Positions 1 to 8,159 of a DNA stretch of 64,000 nucleotides are shown here, one piece after another. Origin of the DNA: Ectopseudomonas oleovorans. GTDB lineage: Bacteria; Pseudomonadota; Gammaproteobacteria; Pseudomonadales; Pseudomonadaceae. The position numbers and the translations under genes are program-made. Where the stretch lies: assembly GCF_003052605.1 (NCBI RefSeq), contig NZ_QASO01000121.1:1-64000 (forward strand). The letters run 5' to 3'. How positions within the stretch are numbered: position 1 is the stretch's first letter; every line of letters starts with the position of its first letter. The notes under the pieces were generated by a model, which was not told the origin of the DNA, made no database searches, and was given only the letters and a program-made list of their open reading frames with translations.

Positions 1-117
1 CGCAGCCAGCGTAACCGGCTCCAGTGGTCACGCTTTGGTCGTCTCGCAGACATCTACATACCGAAGCCCAGAACTGCACATCCCTATCCGGAGGAACGCT
101 TCGCGTCACGAACCTGA
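1..117 (+). pseudogene. Group II intron-encoded reverse transcriptase/maturase, C-terminal end only
   Basis: An open frame runs in from the window edge for 38 codons and stops at 115-117. It contains the short motif HPYPEERF preceded by IPKPR, the usual C-terminal ending of bacterial group II intron-encoded proteins, and it lies immediately before a domain V-like RNA. Whether the rest of the protein is intact cannot be seen, because it lies outside the window. In its family this protein helps intron splicing and reverse-transcribes the intron into DNA. It is typed as pseudogene only because the 5' part is missing from view. Confidence 0.7.
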
Positions 118-195
118 GGCAGGAGCCGTATGCGGTAGTTCCGCACGTACGGATCTGTGCGGGGGGCGGCAGGTAACTGCCGTCCCTACCGCGAC
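1..195 (+). mobile_element. 3' end of a group II intron (domains V and VI)
   Basis: Positions 123-157 fold as a domain V: arm GAGCCGTA, inner stem TGCGG/CCGCA and closing arm TACGGATC, with the AGC catalytic triad near the 5' side. It is followed by a domain VI-like hairpin around 166-186 (GGCAG/CTGCC with unpaired purines) and a terminal sequence CTACCGCGAC ending at about 195. The intron reads on the plus strand towards leuA and ends next to the T-tract of the leuA terminator, so it lies between genes. The exact 3' splice point is inferred from the usual AY ending. Confidence 0.75.
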
Positions 196-197
196 CA

Positions 198-222
198 CAA
201 AAACGCCGGGCATTGCCCGGCG
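198..222 (-). terminator. Intrinsic terminator of leuA
   Basis: Read on the minus strand, an 8-bp GC stem (CGCCGGGC/GCCCGGCG, 3-nt loop, 204-222) is followed directly by five T residues (199-203). It starts 20 bases after the leuA stop codon. This is a classical Rho-independent terminator. Confidence 0.85.
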
Positions 223-242
223 TTGTGCGTTCAGCTCAGGGC

Positions 243-1913
243 TCAGGCCGCTTGCGACTCGGCCTGGCTCAGGGCTCGGTTCAGCGCGCTGAACAGGGCG
301 CGGAAGCTCGCGGTGGTCAGGTTCTCGTCGATGCCGATGCCGTGCAGGGCACGACCGCCGTTGACGCGTAGCTCGATGTAGGCAGCCGCCTTGGCATTGG
401 TGCCGGCGCCGATGGCGTGCTCGCTGTAGTCCATGACTTCCACCGCGACGGGCAGGGCTGCGGCCAGGGCTTCCAGTGGGCCCTTGCCAATGCCGCGCCA
501 GTGGTGTTTTTCAGCGCCTTCGATAACCTCGATATCCACCGCGCTGGTGCCGTTTTCTTCCTGCAGACGATGGCCTTTCAGGGTGTAGGGGCTGCGCGCT
601 TGCAGGTATTCGGTTTCGAGCAACTGATAGATCTGCGCAGCAGTCATTTCCAGGCCGAGGCGGTCGGTTTCACGCTGCACCACCTGGCTGAACTCGATCT
701 GCATGCGCCGCGGCAGGCTGATGCCGTATTCCTGCTCGAGCAGGAAGGTGATGCCGCCCTTGCCCGACTGGCTGTTGACGCGAATCACCGCCTCGTAATC
801 GCGGCCAATGTCGGCCGGGTCGATCGGCAGGTACGGCACTTCCCACAGCGCATCGTCCTTCTGCTGGGCGAAGCCCTTGCGGATGGCGTCCTGGTGCGAG
901 CCGGAGAAGGCGGTGTGTACCAGGTCGCCGACGTACGGGTGGCGCGGGTGTACCGGAATCTGGTTGCAGTCCTCGACCACCTTGCGTACGGCATCGATGT
1001 CGGAGAAGTCCAGCTCCGGGTCAACGCCCTGGGTGTAGAGGTTCAGAGCCAGGGTCACCAGGCAGACGTTGCCAGTGCGCTCGCCGTTGCCGAACAGGCA
1101 GCCTTCGACGCGATCGGCACCAGCCATGACGGCCAGCTCGGAAGCGGCGACGCCGGTGCCACGGTCGTTATGGGTGTGTACGCTGATCAGCACGCTGTCG
1201 CGGCGGTCGACGTGGCGGCCGAACCACTCGATCTGGTCGGCGTAGTTATTCGGCGTGGCGCACTCGATGGTGGCCGGCAGGTTGAGGATCAGCTTGTTCG
1301 CCGGGGTCGGCTGGAACACGTCGATCACTGCGTTGCACACCTCGACGGCGAAGTCGATTTCGGTGCTGCTGAACACTTCCGGCGAATACTCGAAGCCCCA
1401 CTGAGTTTCCGGCGCAGCATCGGCCAGGCGCTTGATGGTGGTACCGGCAGCCACGGCGATGGCTTTCACACCGGCCTTGTCCTGGTTGAAGACAATCTTG
1501 CGGAAGCTCGGCGCACAGGCGTTGTAGTAGTGGACGATGGCCTTCTTGGCGCCTTTCAGCGACTCGAAGGTGCGCTCGATAAGGTCGTCACGGGCCTGGG
1601 TCAGCACCTGGATGGTCACGTCGTCGGGGATGTGGCCGCCTTCGATCAGCTCGCGGACGAAGTCGAAGTCGGTCTGCGAGGCGGACGGGAAGCCCACTTC
1701 GATTTCCTTCAGGCCCACGGCCACCAGGCATTTGAAGAAGCGCATCTTCTTCTCGGCATCCATCGGCTCGATCAGTGACTGGTTACCGTCGCGCAGGTCG
1801 GTGGACAGCCAGATCGGCGCCTTGTCGATGATCTTGTCCGGCCAGGTGCGGTCCGGAATCTGGATCTGGGTGAAGGGGCGGTACTTCTTCGACGGGTCTT
1901 TGAGCATGCTCAT
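243..1913 (-). CDS. leuA: 2-isopropylmalate synthase
   Basis: The 556-residue product condenses acetyl-CoA with 2-oxoisovalerate, the first committed step of leucine synthesis in the cytoplasm. The N-terminal TIM-barrel (about residues 30-305) has the family signature STDLRDGNQ at 37-45 and the metal-binding HTHNDRG near 246. The C-terminal 120 residues form the regulatory LeuA dimer domain that binds leucine in the family. The length fits the long LeuA form of pseudomonads and actinobacteria. The gene stands alone, with its own terminator and a possible leader peptide upstream, so leucine-dependent control of transcription is plausible. The ATG start is supported by GAGAGGATCC-type purines upstream on the minus strand. 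Confidence 0.97.
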   Translation of the reverse strand: MSMLKDPSKKYRPFTQIQIPDRTWPDKIIDKAPIWLSTDLRDGNQSLIEPMDAEKKMRFFKCLVAVGLKEIEVGFPSASQTDFDFVRELIEGGHIPDDVTIQVLTQARDDLIERTFESLKGAKKAIVHYYNACAPSFRKIVFNQDKAGVKAIAVAAGTTIKRLADAAPETQWGFEYSPEVFSSTEIDFAVEVCNAVIDVFQPTPANKLILNLPATIECATPNNYADQIEWFGRHVDRRDSVLISVHTHNDRGTGVAASELAVMAGADRVEGCLFGNGERTGNVCLVTLALNLYTQGVDPELDFSDIDAVRKVVEDCNQIPVHPRHPYVGDLVHTAFSGSHQDAIRKGFAQQKDDALWEVPYLPIDPADIGRDYEAVIRVNSQSGKGGITFLLEQEYGISLPRRMQIEFSQVVQRETDRLGLEMTAAQIYQLLETEYLQARSPYTLKGHRLQEENGTSAVDIEVIEGAEKHHWRGIGKGPLEALAAALPVAVEVMDYSEHAIGAGTNAKAAAYIELRVNGGRALHGIGIDENLTTASFRALFSALNRALSQAESQAA

Positions 1914-1973
1914 GAGAGGATCCTGCGAAATGGGAGTCGAACACGAGGCCGGGCGGCCATGTAAAACGGATTT

Positions 1974-2048
1974 TCAGGCGGGGCTTCGCAGTCGCGGGCT
2001 GACCAGTCGCAGGCATGCGAGCTGGCGGACGAGAAAGATGTTTTTCAT
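1974..2048 (-). CDS. Possible leuA leader peptide (24 residues)
   Basis: A short frame begins with ATG at 2048 and stops with TGA at 1974-1976, about 60 bases before leuA. It encodes MKNIFLVRQLACL followed by a leucine- and arginine-rich tail: five of 24 residues are leucine. The coding part holds two direct copies of GCGACTG, which could form alternative RNA structures. Attenuation through a leader peptide is known for leuA in several proteobacteria; here it is an inference from position and composition. No clear terminator hairpin was identified between it and leuA. Confidence 0.4.
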   Translation of the reverse strand: MKNIFLVRQLACLRLVSPRLRSPA

Positions 2049-2220
2049 GTGGGCACCCTATCCATAGCAGGTGGATATGGCAATGCTTGCTTAAAAAACG
2101 CCGATTTATTGCTGGATAGCTTTTGTTGGCGGATTTTATTGCTTTGAAAGTGATGTTTTCGGCGAATCGTGTTTCCAGGGGGCGTGCACAGGCTCGCCTC
2201 CGTCCCTCGATGATCCGTCT
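2049..2220. other. Intergenic region between leuA leader and GST gene
   Basis: This 170-base AT-rich stretch should hold the leuA promoter (reading on the minus strand) and the 3' region of the GST gene. A TATGGAT hexamer lies just upstream of the leader frame on the minus strand, but no well-spaced -35 box was found, so no promoter is called. Confidence 0.4.
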
Positions 2221-2886
2221 TCAGTCGGCGTAGTCGTAGGCGCCGCCTTTTTCCAGGGCACGGCGATAGGCTGGCCTGGCATGGATGCGTTGCAGGAAAT
2301 CGCTCAGGCGCGGGTGGTTGTTGAGTACGCCACGGGCGGCAGCTGCTTCAAGCGGGAAGCTGAGCTGAATATCGGCAGCGCTGAAGGCATCACCGGCAAA
2401 CCAGTCGCGCTCGCTCAGTTGGCTCTCCAGGTAGTCGAAATGCAGCTTCAGCTGCGGCGAGATGAACGCCTGACTGACCTTGTTCGCGATGCCTCTGGCG
2501 ATGGGTTTGATGAAGAACGGCATTGGCGCGCTACGCAACTTGTCGAACACCAGCTTGAGCAACAGTGGTGGCATCGCCGAACCTTCGGCGTAATGCAGCC
2601 AGTAGCGGCAGCGCAGGCGCTCCGGGCTGTCGGCGGCCGGTAGCAGCCAGTCGCCGTAGCGTTCGGCCAGGTATTCGATGATGGCGCCGGATTCGGCCAG
2701 GGTTAGCTCGCCGTCGGTGATCAGCGGCGACTTGCCCAGAGGATGCACTTGGCGCAACTCGGCAGGGGCGAGCATGGTCTGCGGGTCGCGCAGGTAGCGC
2801 TTGATCTGGTAGTCAATACCTATCTCTTCGAGCATCCAGAGAATGCGTTGCGAGCGCGAGTTGTTCAGGTGATGCAGGGTAATCAT
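2221..2886 (-). CDS. Glutathione S-transferase family protein
   Basis: The 221-residue protein has a thioredoxin-like N-terminal domain (MITLHHLNNSRSQ, then LAESGAIIEYLAERYG at about 64-79, the glutathione-binding region) and an all-helical C-terminal domain with FAGDAFSAADIQLSFP. It should bind glutathione and conjugate or reduce small electrophiles in the cytosol; the substrate is unknown. The start at 2886 is preferred over an upstream TTG at 2913 because GGAG sits 7 bases before it and the GST fold begins at once. A second protein of the same subfamily occurs at 23889-24509 inside the integrative element. Confidence 0.85.
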   Translation of the reverse strand: MITLHHLNNSRSQRILWMLEEIGIDYQIKRYLRDPQTMLAPAELRQVHPLGKSPLITDGELTLAESGAIIEYLAERYGDWLLPAADSPERLRCRYWLHYAEGSAMPPLLLKLVFDKLRSAPMPFFIKPIARGIANKVSQAFISPQLKLHFDYLESQLSERDWFAGDAFSAADIQLSFPLEAAAARGVLNNHPRLSDFLQRIHARPAYRRALEKGGAYDYAD

Positions 2887-2954
2887 GGCAAGCTCCGACC
2901 GATTTTGGGGCAAAGGCTCTGTAACACGTCGTTCAGGGACGCACCACTAGCGTT

Positions 2955-4217
2955 TCATTGAGCCGCCCCGCGCTGTTCGACGATTGCTGGCCGCAGTTCG
3001 CGCATGTCTGCACCGCTCGGATGCTGGAACACGCGCAGGCCGAACTCGGGGAGGATGGCCAGCAGGTGGTCGAAGATGTCCGACTGGATCCCTTCGTAAG
3101 CATTCCACGCCACTGTATTGGTGAAACAGTAGATTTCCAGCGGCAGGCCGTCGGCGGTCGGGCTGAGCTGGCGTACCAGCAGGGTCATGTTCTGGTGGAT
3201 GTTGGGGTTGTGACGCAGGTAGTGCTCGACATAGGCGCGGAAGCTGCCGATGTTGGTGATGCGGCGGGTGTTCACCGCTTCCTTACCGTGCTCGGCCAGC
3301 TTGGCGTTCCACTCCCGCAGTTCCTGGTTCTTGCGATCTAGGTACTCATCCAGAAGCATGAAGCGGCGCAGCCGTGCGATCTCCTCGTCGCTGAGGAAAT
3401 GTACGCTGGTCTGATCCAGAAACAGCGCACGTTTGATCCTACGCCCACCGGATTCCTGCATGCCGCGCCAGTTCTTGAACGGGTCGTTGATGAAGCGCTT
3501 GGTCGGGATGGTGGTAATGGTCTTGTCCCAGTTCTGCACCTTGACCGTGTGCAGGGCGATGTCGATCACGTCGCCGTCAGCGTTGAGCTGAGGCATCTCG
3601 ATCCAGTCGCCGACACGGATGATGTCGCTGGAGGAGATCTGCACGCTGGCCACCAGCGACAGCAGGGTGTCCTGGAAGATCAGCATCAGCACGGCGGCCA
3701 TGGCGCCGAGGCCGGAGAGCAGGATCAGCGGCGAGCGGTCGATCAGCGCCGCCACCATGAGGATCGCGGCAATGGCGAAGATGGCGATCTTGATCACCTG
3801 CAGGTAGCCCTTGATCGGCTTCAGGTGCGCATTGGGCCGGCGCTGATAGAGCGTGTTGAGAATGTCCAGCAGGGCGCCGATGGCCAAGGCGATGGTCAGC
3901 ACGATGAAGGCGCCGCAGACGTTCTGCGTGACCGTTACCACGGCTTCGGGCATGCCCGGCACCACGGCTACACCGGAGGACAGCACCAGCGCCGGGACGA
4001 TGTGCGACAGGCGCTTGATGATGCCGCTTTCCTTGATCTGGCCATGGCGACCCAGGGTGGTCGCGCCGACCACGCGGTAGATGGCGCGCACCAGGATACG
4101 TTTGACGATCCAGTTCGACAGCCAGGCGGCGACGATCAGGGCAAAGGTGGCGGTGAGGGTGAGCAGTTCAGGCTGTTCGTTCAGCCAACCCATCCAGGTA
4201 TCGAACTCATTCGGCAT
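2955..4217 (-). CDS. MscS-family mechanosensitive ion channel (YbdG-like)
   Basis: The 420-residue inner-membrane protein has about five transmembrane segments in its first 190 residues. They are followed by the conserved pore-lining helix region and the MscS beta domain (DTLLSLVASVQI, then IIRVGDWIEM and TTIPTKRF). Such channels open when the membrane is stretched by osmotic downshock. The length matches E. coli YbdG (415 residues). The start at 4217 has GGAG six bases upstream; a longer version from 4268 would add 17 residues without a better ribosome site. Confidence 0.85.
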   Translation of the reverse strand: MPNEFDTWMGWLNEQPELLTLTATFALIVAAWLSNWIVKRILVRAIYRVVGATTLGRHGQIKESGIIKRLSHIVPALVLSSGVAVVPGMPEAVVTVTQNVCGAFIVLTIALAIGALLDILNTLYQRRPNAHLKPIKGYLQVIKIAIFAIAAILMVAALIDRSPLILLSGLGAMAAVLMLIFQDTLLSLVASVQISSSDIIRVGDWIEMPQLNADGDVIDIALHTVKVQNWDKTITTIPTKRFINDPFKNWRGMQESGGRRIKRALFLDQTSVHFLSDEEIARLRRFMLLDEYLDRKNQELREWNAKLAEHGKEAVNTRRITNIGSFRAYVEHYLRHNPNIHQNMTLLVRQLSPTADGLPLEIYCFTNTVAWNAYEGIQSDIFDHLLAILPEFGLRVFQHPSGADMRELRPAIVEQRGAAQ

Positions 4218-4336
4218 TTCCGGCTCCGAAGCAGGCAGGAGGAAAGACCGACGCTTAAAGCCGGTCATTTTGGCCGCCGTACCCTAACAAAAATACGCCA
4301 GCAACCCAAACCGCAGGTATTGCAGGCTGCGTAGTT

Positions 4337-5242
4337 TCAGGGCTTGAACGCACCGATGAAGATCGCCGGGTCAACCCGTGCGTCGTTGAGGCTGACGTTC
4401 CAGTGCAGGTGCGGGCCGGTAGCGCGCCCGGTGGCGCCGACCTTGCCGATATGGCCGCCACGGGCGATCTCGTCGCCGAGCTGCACATCGATCTCGGACA
4501 GGTGGCAGAACATGCTGATCAGCCCCTGGCCGTGATCGATAAATACCGTCTTGCCGTTGAAGAAGTAGTCGCCGATGAGGATGACCTTGCCGGCGGCTGG
4601 CGCCTTGATCGGCGTGCCACGGTTGGCGGCGAAATCCAGGCCCGAATGCGGGTTGCGCTCTTCGCCGTTGAAGAAGCGCCGCAAGCCGAAGGGGCTGGAC
4701 AGCGGGCCGTTGACTGGCCGGTCGAACAGCAGGTTGCTCGGCTGGCGTGCGCTGAACTGCTGGTAGGCGCGGGTCTGCTCGGCCAGTTCGCGTTCGATGC
4801 GCTTGAGGTTCTCGGCGTTGGGGGTGACCTGCTGCTGGTTCTTGATGGTGATGCGCTGCTCGGTGTAGTGCTTGGCACCGACCTGGAAATTCAGCTTCTG
4901 GCCGCCCTCGACCTCTATCTGCTGAGTGCCCGGCTTGACGCTGAGTGGAATGCCGACGATGGCGATCCAGCGCTTGCTGTCCTCATGCACGGTCAGCACC
5001 GGCTTGCCCTGATAGCGCACCTTGGGCGCCTGCGCCGGGTTGCCCAGGTCGACCACCGCCACGCCACCCGGCACCGGCTTGTTCAACAGGCGGGTGATAA
5101 AGCCTTCGGCGTGGGCGGGCAGGGCCAGGCACAGAGCCAGGACGAACAGACACAACTTGTGTAGGAGCGAGCTCTGCTCGCGAAAAGAGGGGCTGAAAAA
5201 GCTTCGCGAGCAGAGCTCGCTCCTACGCAGAGATGCTGGCAT
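4337..5242 (-). CDS. M23 family (LytM-type) cell-wall endopeptidase
   Basis: This secreted peptidase should cleave peptide cross-links in peptidoglycan. Zinc ligands are visible in HSGLDFA and in GPHLHWN near the C-terminus, as in LytM proteins; the middle holds a helical linker rich in E, R and Q. The ATG at 5242 is four bases after the xseA stop, suggesting translational coupling. The first 28 residues are encoded by a 66-base inverted repeat (5161-5226) placed ahead of the hydrophobic signal KLCLFVLALCLALPAHA. A TTG start at about position 5157, just after the repeat, would give a normal signal peptide and is a real alternative. Confidence 0.85.
   Translation of the reverse strand: MPASLRRSELCSRSFFSPSFREQSSLLHKLCLFVLALCLALPAHAEGFITRLLNKPVPGGVAVVDLGNPAQAPKVRYQGKPVLTVHEDSKRWIAIVGIPLSVKPGTQQIEVEGGQKLNFQVGAKHYTEQRITIKNQQQVTPNAENLKRIERELAEQTRAYQQFSARQPSNLLFDRPVNGPLSSPFGLRRFFNGEERNPHSGLDFAANRGTPIKAPAAGKVILIGDYFFNGKTVFIDHGQGLISMFCHLSEIDVQLGDEIARGGHIGKVGATGRATGPHLHWNVSLNDARVDPAIFIGAFKP
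5161..5226. repeat. REP/REPIN-like palindrome overlapping the start of the M23 gene
   Basis: Two perfect 24-bp arms (5161-5184 and 5203-5226, beginning GTAGGAGCGAGCTCTGCTCG) flank an 18-base loop. The GTAGGAGC end is typical of Pseudomonas repetitive extragenic palindromes; a related pair of arms is found at 38057-38130. It lies within the first codons of the M23 peptidase frame rather than between genes. Confidence 0.85.
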
Positions 5243-5246
5243 TAGT

Positions 5247-6626
5247 TCAATCCAGTAGCGACAAGGTCGCCGGTTGTATGTGGTTGTCTTCGATGCGCAC
5301 GTCTAGCTCACCCTCGCCAAGGCGCGCCTTGAGGCGCTGGCCGGGCTGGGTCTGCGCGGCGCTGCGTACGGCCTGGCCACGTTCGTCTAGAAGGATGCTG
5401 TAACCGCGGCCCAGGGTGGCCAAGGGGCTGACGATCTGCAGTTGCGCAGCCAGGGCACCCAGTTGCTGGCGCTGGCTGCGGAGCTGGCTGTGCATGGCGC
5501 GCGGCAGGCGCGTGGCCAGGCCATCCAGGCGCTGGCGCAACAGAGCCAGGCTGCGCCCCGGATGCTGCGCGGCGAGGCGTGCGTCGAGGCGGGCCAGGCG
5601 TTCGCGTTGATTGGCCAGTTGCTGGTTGAAGGCGCGGCGCAGGCGCATGTCCAGGTCATCCAGGCGCTGGGCCTGCTGGCGCAGGCGTTCGCCGGGGTGG
5701 CGCAGGCGTCGGCTGGCGCCTTCCAGGCGCAGGCGTTCGCGGGCTAGACGGCCCTGCATGTGCAGCGCCAGGCGCCGTTGCAGGTTGTGCAGGCGCTGCA
5801 CCAGCTCGCTGCTGTCCGGGGCCAGCAGTTCGGCGGCGGCCGAGGGCGTCGGCGCGCGCACGTCGGCGACGAAGTCGGCGATGGATACATCGGTCTCATG
5901 GCCCACGGCGCTGACGATGGGCGTGACACAGGCGGCCACGGCGCGGGCCACGACTTCCTCGTTGAAGCACCAGAGATCTTCCAGCGAACCGCCGCCACGG
6001 GCCAGGATCAGTGCGTCGTAACCTTGCGCATCGGCGCGCTGCAGGGCGCGGACGATCTGCGCCGTGGCCTCGCGGCCCTGTACGGCGGTGGGGATCAGGT
6101 TCAACTCCACCTGCGGCGCGCGGCGGCGGAACACGCTGATGATGTCGCGGATCACTGCGCCGGTGGGCGAGGTGACGATGCCGATGCGCTTGGGATGAGC
6201 GGGCAGGGCAATCTTGCGTTCGGTAGAGAACAGACCTTCGGCGCCGAGCTTTTCCTTGAGTGCCTCGAAGGCCAGGCGCAGGGCGCCGTCACCGGCTGGC
6301 TCGACGGCATCGAGAATCAACTGGTAGTCGCCGCGGCCCTCGAACAGCGAAACCTTGCCGCGCACCTTCACCGCCAGGCCATCACGCAGGGCCTGGCGCA
6401 CGCGTGCGGCGTTCTGCCGGAACAACGCGCAGCGCACCTGGGCCTGGCTGTCTTTCAGGGTGAAATAGATGTGGCCGGACGCCGGGCGGGCGAGGTTGGA
6501 GATTTCTCCCTCGACCCAGATGCCGGCGAACACGTCCTCCAGCAGCAGGCGGGCGCGGTTGTTGAGCTGGCTGACACTGAGTACCTCGCGGTCGAGGTTC
6601 AGGCGGGCAAAAGGGTCATTGATCAT
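5247..6626 (-). CDS. xseA: Exodeoxyribonuclease VII large subunit
   Basis: The 459-residue protein is the large subunit of ExoVII, which with several XseB copies degrades single-stranded DNA from both ends. The OB-fold (VWVEGEISNLARPASGH, about residues 36-53) binds DNA. The conserved catalytic part includes GIVTSPTGAVIRDI and GGGSLEDLWCFN, and the long C-terminal region is coiled-coil and Arg/Gln-rich, as expected. xseB is not adjacent. The M23 gene follows four bases after the stop. Confidence 0.96.
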   Translation of the reverse strand: MINDPFARLNLDREVLSVSQLNNRARLLLEDVFAGIWVEGEISNLARPASGHIYFTLKDSQAQVRCALFRQNAARVRQALRDGLAVKVRGKVSLFEGRGDYQLILDAVEPAGDGALRLAFEALKEKLGAEGLFSTERKIALPAHPKRIGIVTSPTGAVIRDIISVFRRRAPQVELNLIPTAVQGREATAQIVRALQRADAQGYDALILARGGGSLEDLWCFNEEVVARAVAACVTPIVSAVGHETDVSIADFVADVRAPTPSAAAELLAPDSSELVQRLHNLQRRLALHMQGRLARERLRLEGASRRLRHPGERLRQQAQRLDDLDMRLRRAFNQQLANQRERLARLDARLAAQHPGRSLALLRQRLDGLATRLPRAMHSQLRSQRQQLGALAAQLQIVSPLATLGRGYSILLDERGQAVRSAAQTQPGQRLKARLGEGELDVRIEDNHIQPATLSLLD

Positions 6627-6669
6627 GGGGCGGCATGATAAGTCGAGAGCGACATCAGCGCGACCTTCA

Positions 6670-7548
6670 TCAGGCGTCTTGCTGCAGGCGGTCGAGCAAC
6701 CAGGCCGCGACTGGACCGAGTTCGCGCTGGCGCGACCAGATGGCGTCCACCGTTACCTGCCGTGGCCAGCCACTGCAGGGCAGTTCATGCAGGCCGCGAA
6801 AGCCGTAGGCATCGACTAGTTGCCTGGGCAGTTCGGCCCAGCCGAAGCCCAGGCGGGCCATCTCCAGCAGCATCAGGTAGTCCGGCGCGGCCCAGCAGCG
6901 TCCGCCGCTGCCGGGCAACTCGTCCGTGTTCGCATCGACATGGGCAACGCTGCTCAGGCGCAGCAGACGCCAGCGCGACAAGTCGTCCTGACGCACTCGT
7001 GGCAGCTTGCTCAGGGGATGATCCTTGGCGACGAACAGGCCGAACTCGCTGCTCATTTCCAGGCGGGCGTGGGCGATATGCGGTGGATAGGCCGCTTGCG
7101 CGGCGAGCAGTCCCAGCTGCGCGCGGCCCTGGGTGATCAGGTCGAGCACATCGGCCTGTTCGGCGATCAGGCTTTCGAACTGCAGATCGGGGAAGCGCTG
7201 ATCCAGTTCCTGCAGGCGAACTTCGTATTGTTTCGGCTGGTAGGCGTCGGACAGTGCCAGGGTCAGTCGCGCCTCCTGGCCTCTGGCCAAGCCTGCGGCG
7301 TGTCGCGCCAGGCGGTCGCTGGCGCAGAGCACTTCTTCAGCGTGGGCCAGCAGGCTGGCACCGGCTTCGGTCAGCTGCAGCTTACGTGGGCCGCGTTCGA
7401 ACAATGCCACGCCCAGATCGATCTCCAGGCGCGCGACGGCCTCGCTGATGGTCGACTGGCTTTTGCCCAGGCGCCGCGCTGCAGCGCTGAGCGAGCCGCT
7501 GTTGGCGGCTTGGGCGAAGGCCTGGAGGGAGTCGGGGGAAATATTCAT
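6670..7548 (-). CDS. LysR-type transcriptional regulator
   Basis: The 292-residue protein begins with a winged helix-turn-helix (residues 1-60, with SLSAAARRLGKSQSTISEAV) followed by a LysR substrate-binding domain. It is divergent from the PACE efflux gene with starts 88 bases apart, the usual arrangement for a LysR protein that controls its neighbour; the inducer is unknown. The ATG at 7548 gives a typical family N-terminus (MNISPDSLQAF). An upstream ATG at 7617 would add 23 unusual residues, and neither start has a strong ribosome site. Confidence 0.88.
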   Translation of the reverse strand: MNISPDSLQAFAQAANSGSLSAAARRLGKSQSTISEAVARLEIDLGVALFERGPRKLQLTEAGASLLAHAEEVLCASDRLARHAAGLARGQEARLTLALSDAYQPKQYEVRLQELDQRFPDLQFESLIAEQADVLDLITQGRAQLGLLAAQAAYPPHIAHARLEMSSEFGLFVAKDHPLSKLPRVRQDDLSRWRLLRLSSVAHVDANTDELPGSGGRCWAAPDYLMLLEMARLGFGWAELPRQLVDAYGFRGLHELPCSGWPRQVTVDAIWSRQRELGPVAAWLLDRLQQDA

Positions 7549-7636
7549 ATCGGTTTTGCCGATGGCAGCTGCCTTTGGATTGGCTGATATTCCGATGATC
7601 ATAGCGCTCGTTGTCACCTATCACGAGGTTTGTTTC

Positions 7637-8104
7637 ATGACTCACCCCCTGCCGCGCTCCCTGCGTGAGCGCATCGGTCACGCCCTGGCCTTCGAAGGTA
7701 TTGCCGTGCTTATCTGCGCGCCGGCCATGGCCTGGTTCATGGACAAACCGCTGCTGCACCTGGGGGTGCTGACCCTGATGTTCTCCACCGTGGCGATGCT
7801 GTGGAACATGCTGTTCAACTACCTGTTCGACCGCGCACAGAGTCGTCTGGGCTTCGAGCGCGGCTTGTGGGCGCGGGTCGGTCATGCGCTGCTGTTCGAG
7901 GTGGGCTTGATCATCGTACTGGTGCCACTGGCCGCCTGGTGGCTGTCGATTGGTCTGCTCGAGGCGTTGCTGCTGGATATCGTGCTGATCCTGTTCTTCC
8001 TGCCGTACACCCTGGCATTCAACTGGGTTTATGACGTGTTGCGTGCTCGCTGGGTGGCCCGCCGTGAAGCACAGGCGACTGCCGTGATTTGTCGCGGGGC
8101 TTGA
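7637..8104 (+). CDS. PACE family multidrug/biocide efflux transporter
   Basis: The 155-residue inner-membrane protein has four hydrophobic segments arranged as two tandem repeats, each starting with a matching motif (RIGHALAFEG near 12-21, RVGHALLFEV near 82). This is the BTP double domain of proteobacterial antimicrobial compound efflux (PACE) proteins. The acidic residue Glu20 matches the essential glutamate of Acinetobacter AceI. Members export biocides such as chlorhexidine or polyamines. GAGG lies 8 bases before the ATG. The divergent LysR gene is its likely regulator. Confidence 0.88.
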   Translation: MTHPLPRSLRERIGHALAFEGIAVLICAPAMAWFMDKPLLHLGVLTLMFSTVAMLWNMLFNYLFDRAQSRLGFERGLWARVGHALLFEVGLIIVLVPLAAWWLSIGLLEALLLDIVLILFFLPYTLAFNWVYDVLRARWVARREAQATAVICRGA

Positions 8105-8159
8105 TTTGCCGGCGGCAGCGCCTAAGCTGCCGCCTTTCTTCGCCGACCGTTCGAACACC

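Noticed and set aside
1..222. Assignment of the intron to class IIC because it adjoins a terminator
   Set aside because: In class IIC the terminator lies in the 5' exon with its T-run next to the intron start. Here it lies on the 3' side and points the other way, so the class is left open.
417..1778. 453-codon frame antisense to leuA
   Set aside because: Coding shadow of leuA with no start signal and no recognisable product.
3399..4334. 311-codon frame antisense to the MscS-type channel gene
   Set aside because: His/Gln/Asp-rich composition typical of antisense frames; the channel on the other strand is convincing.
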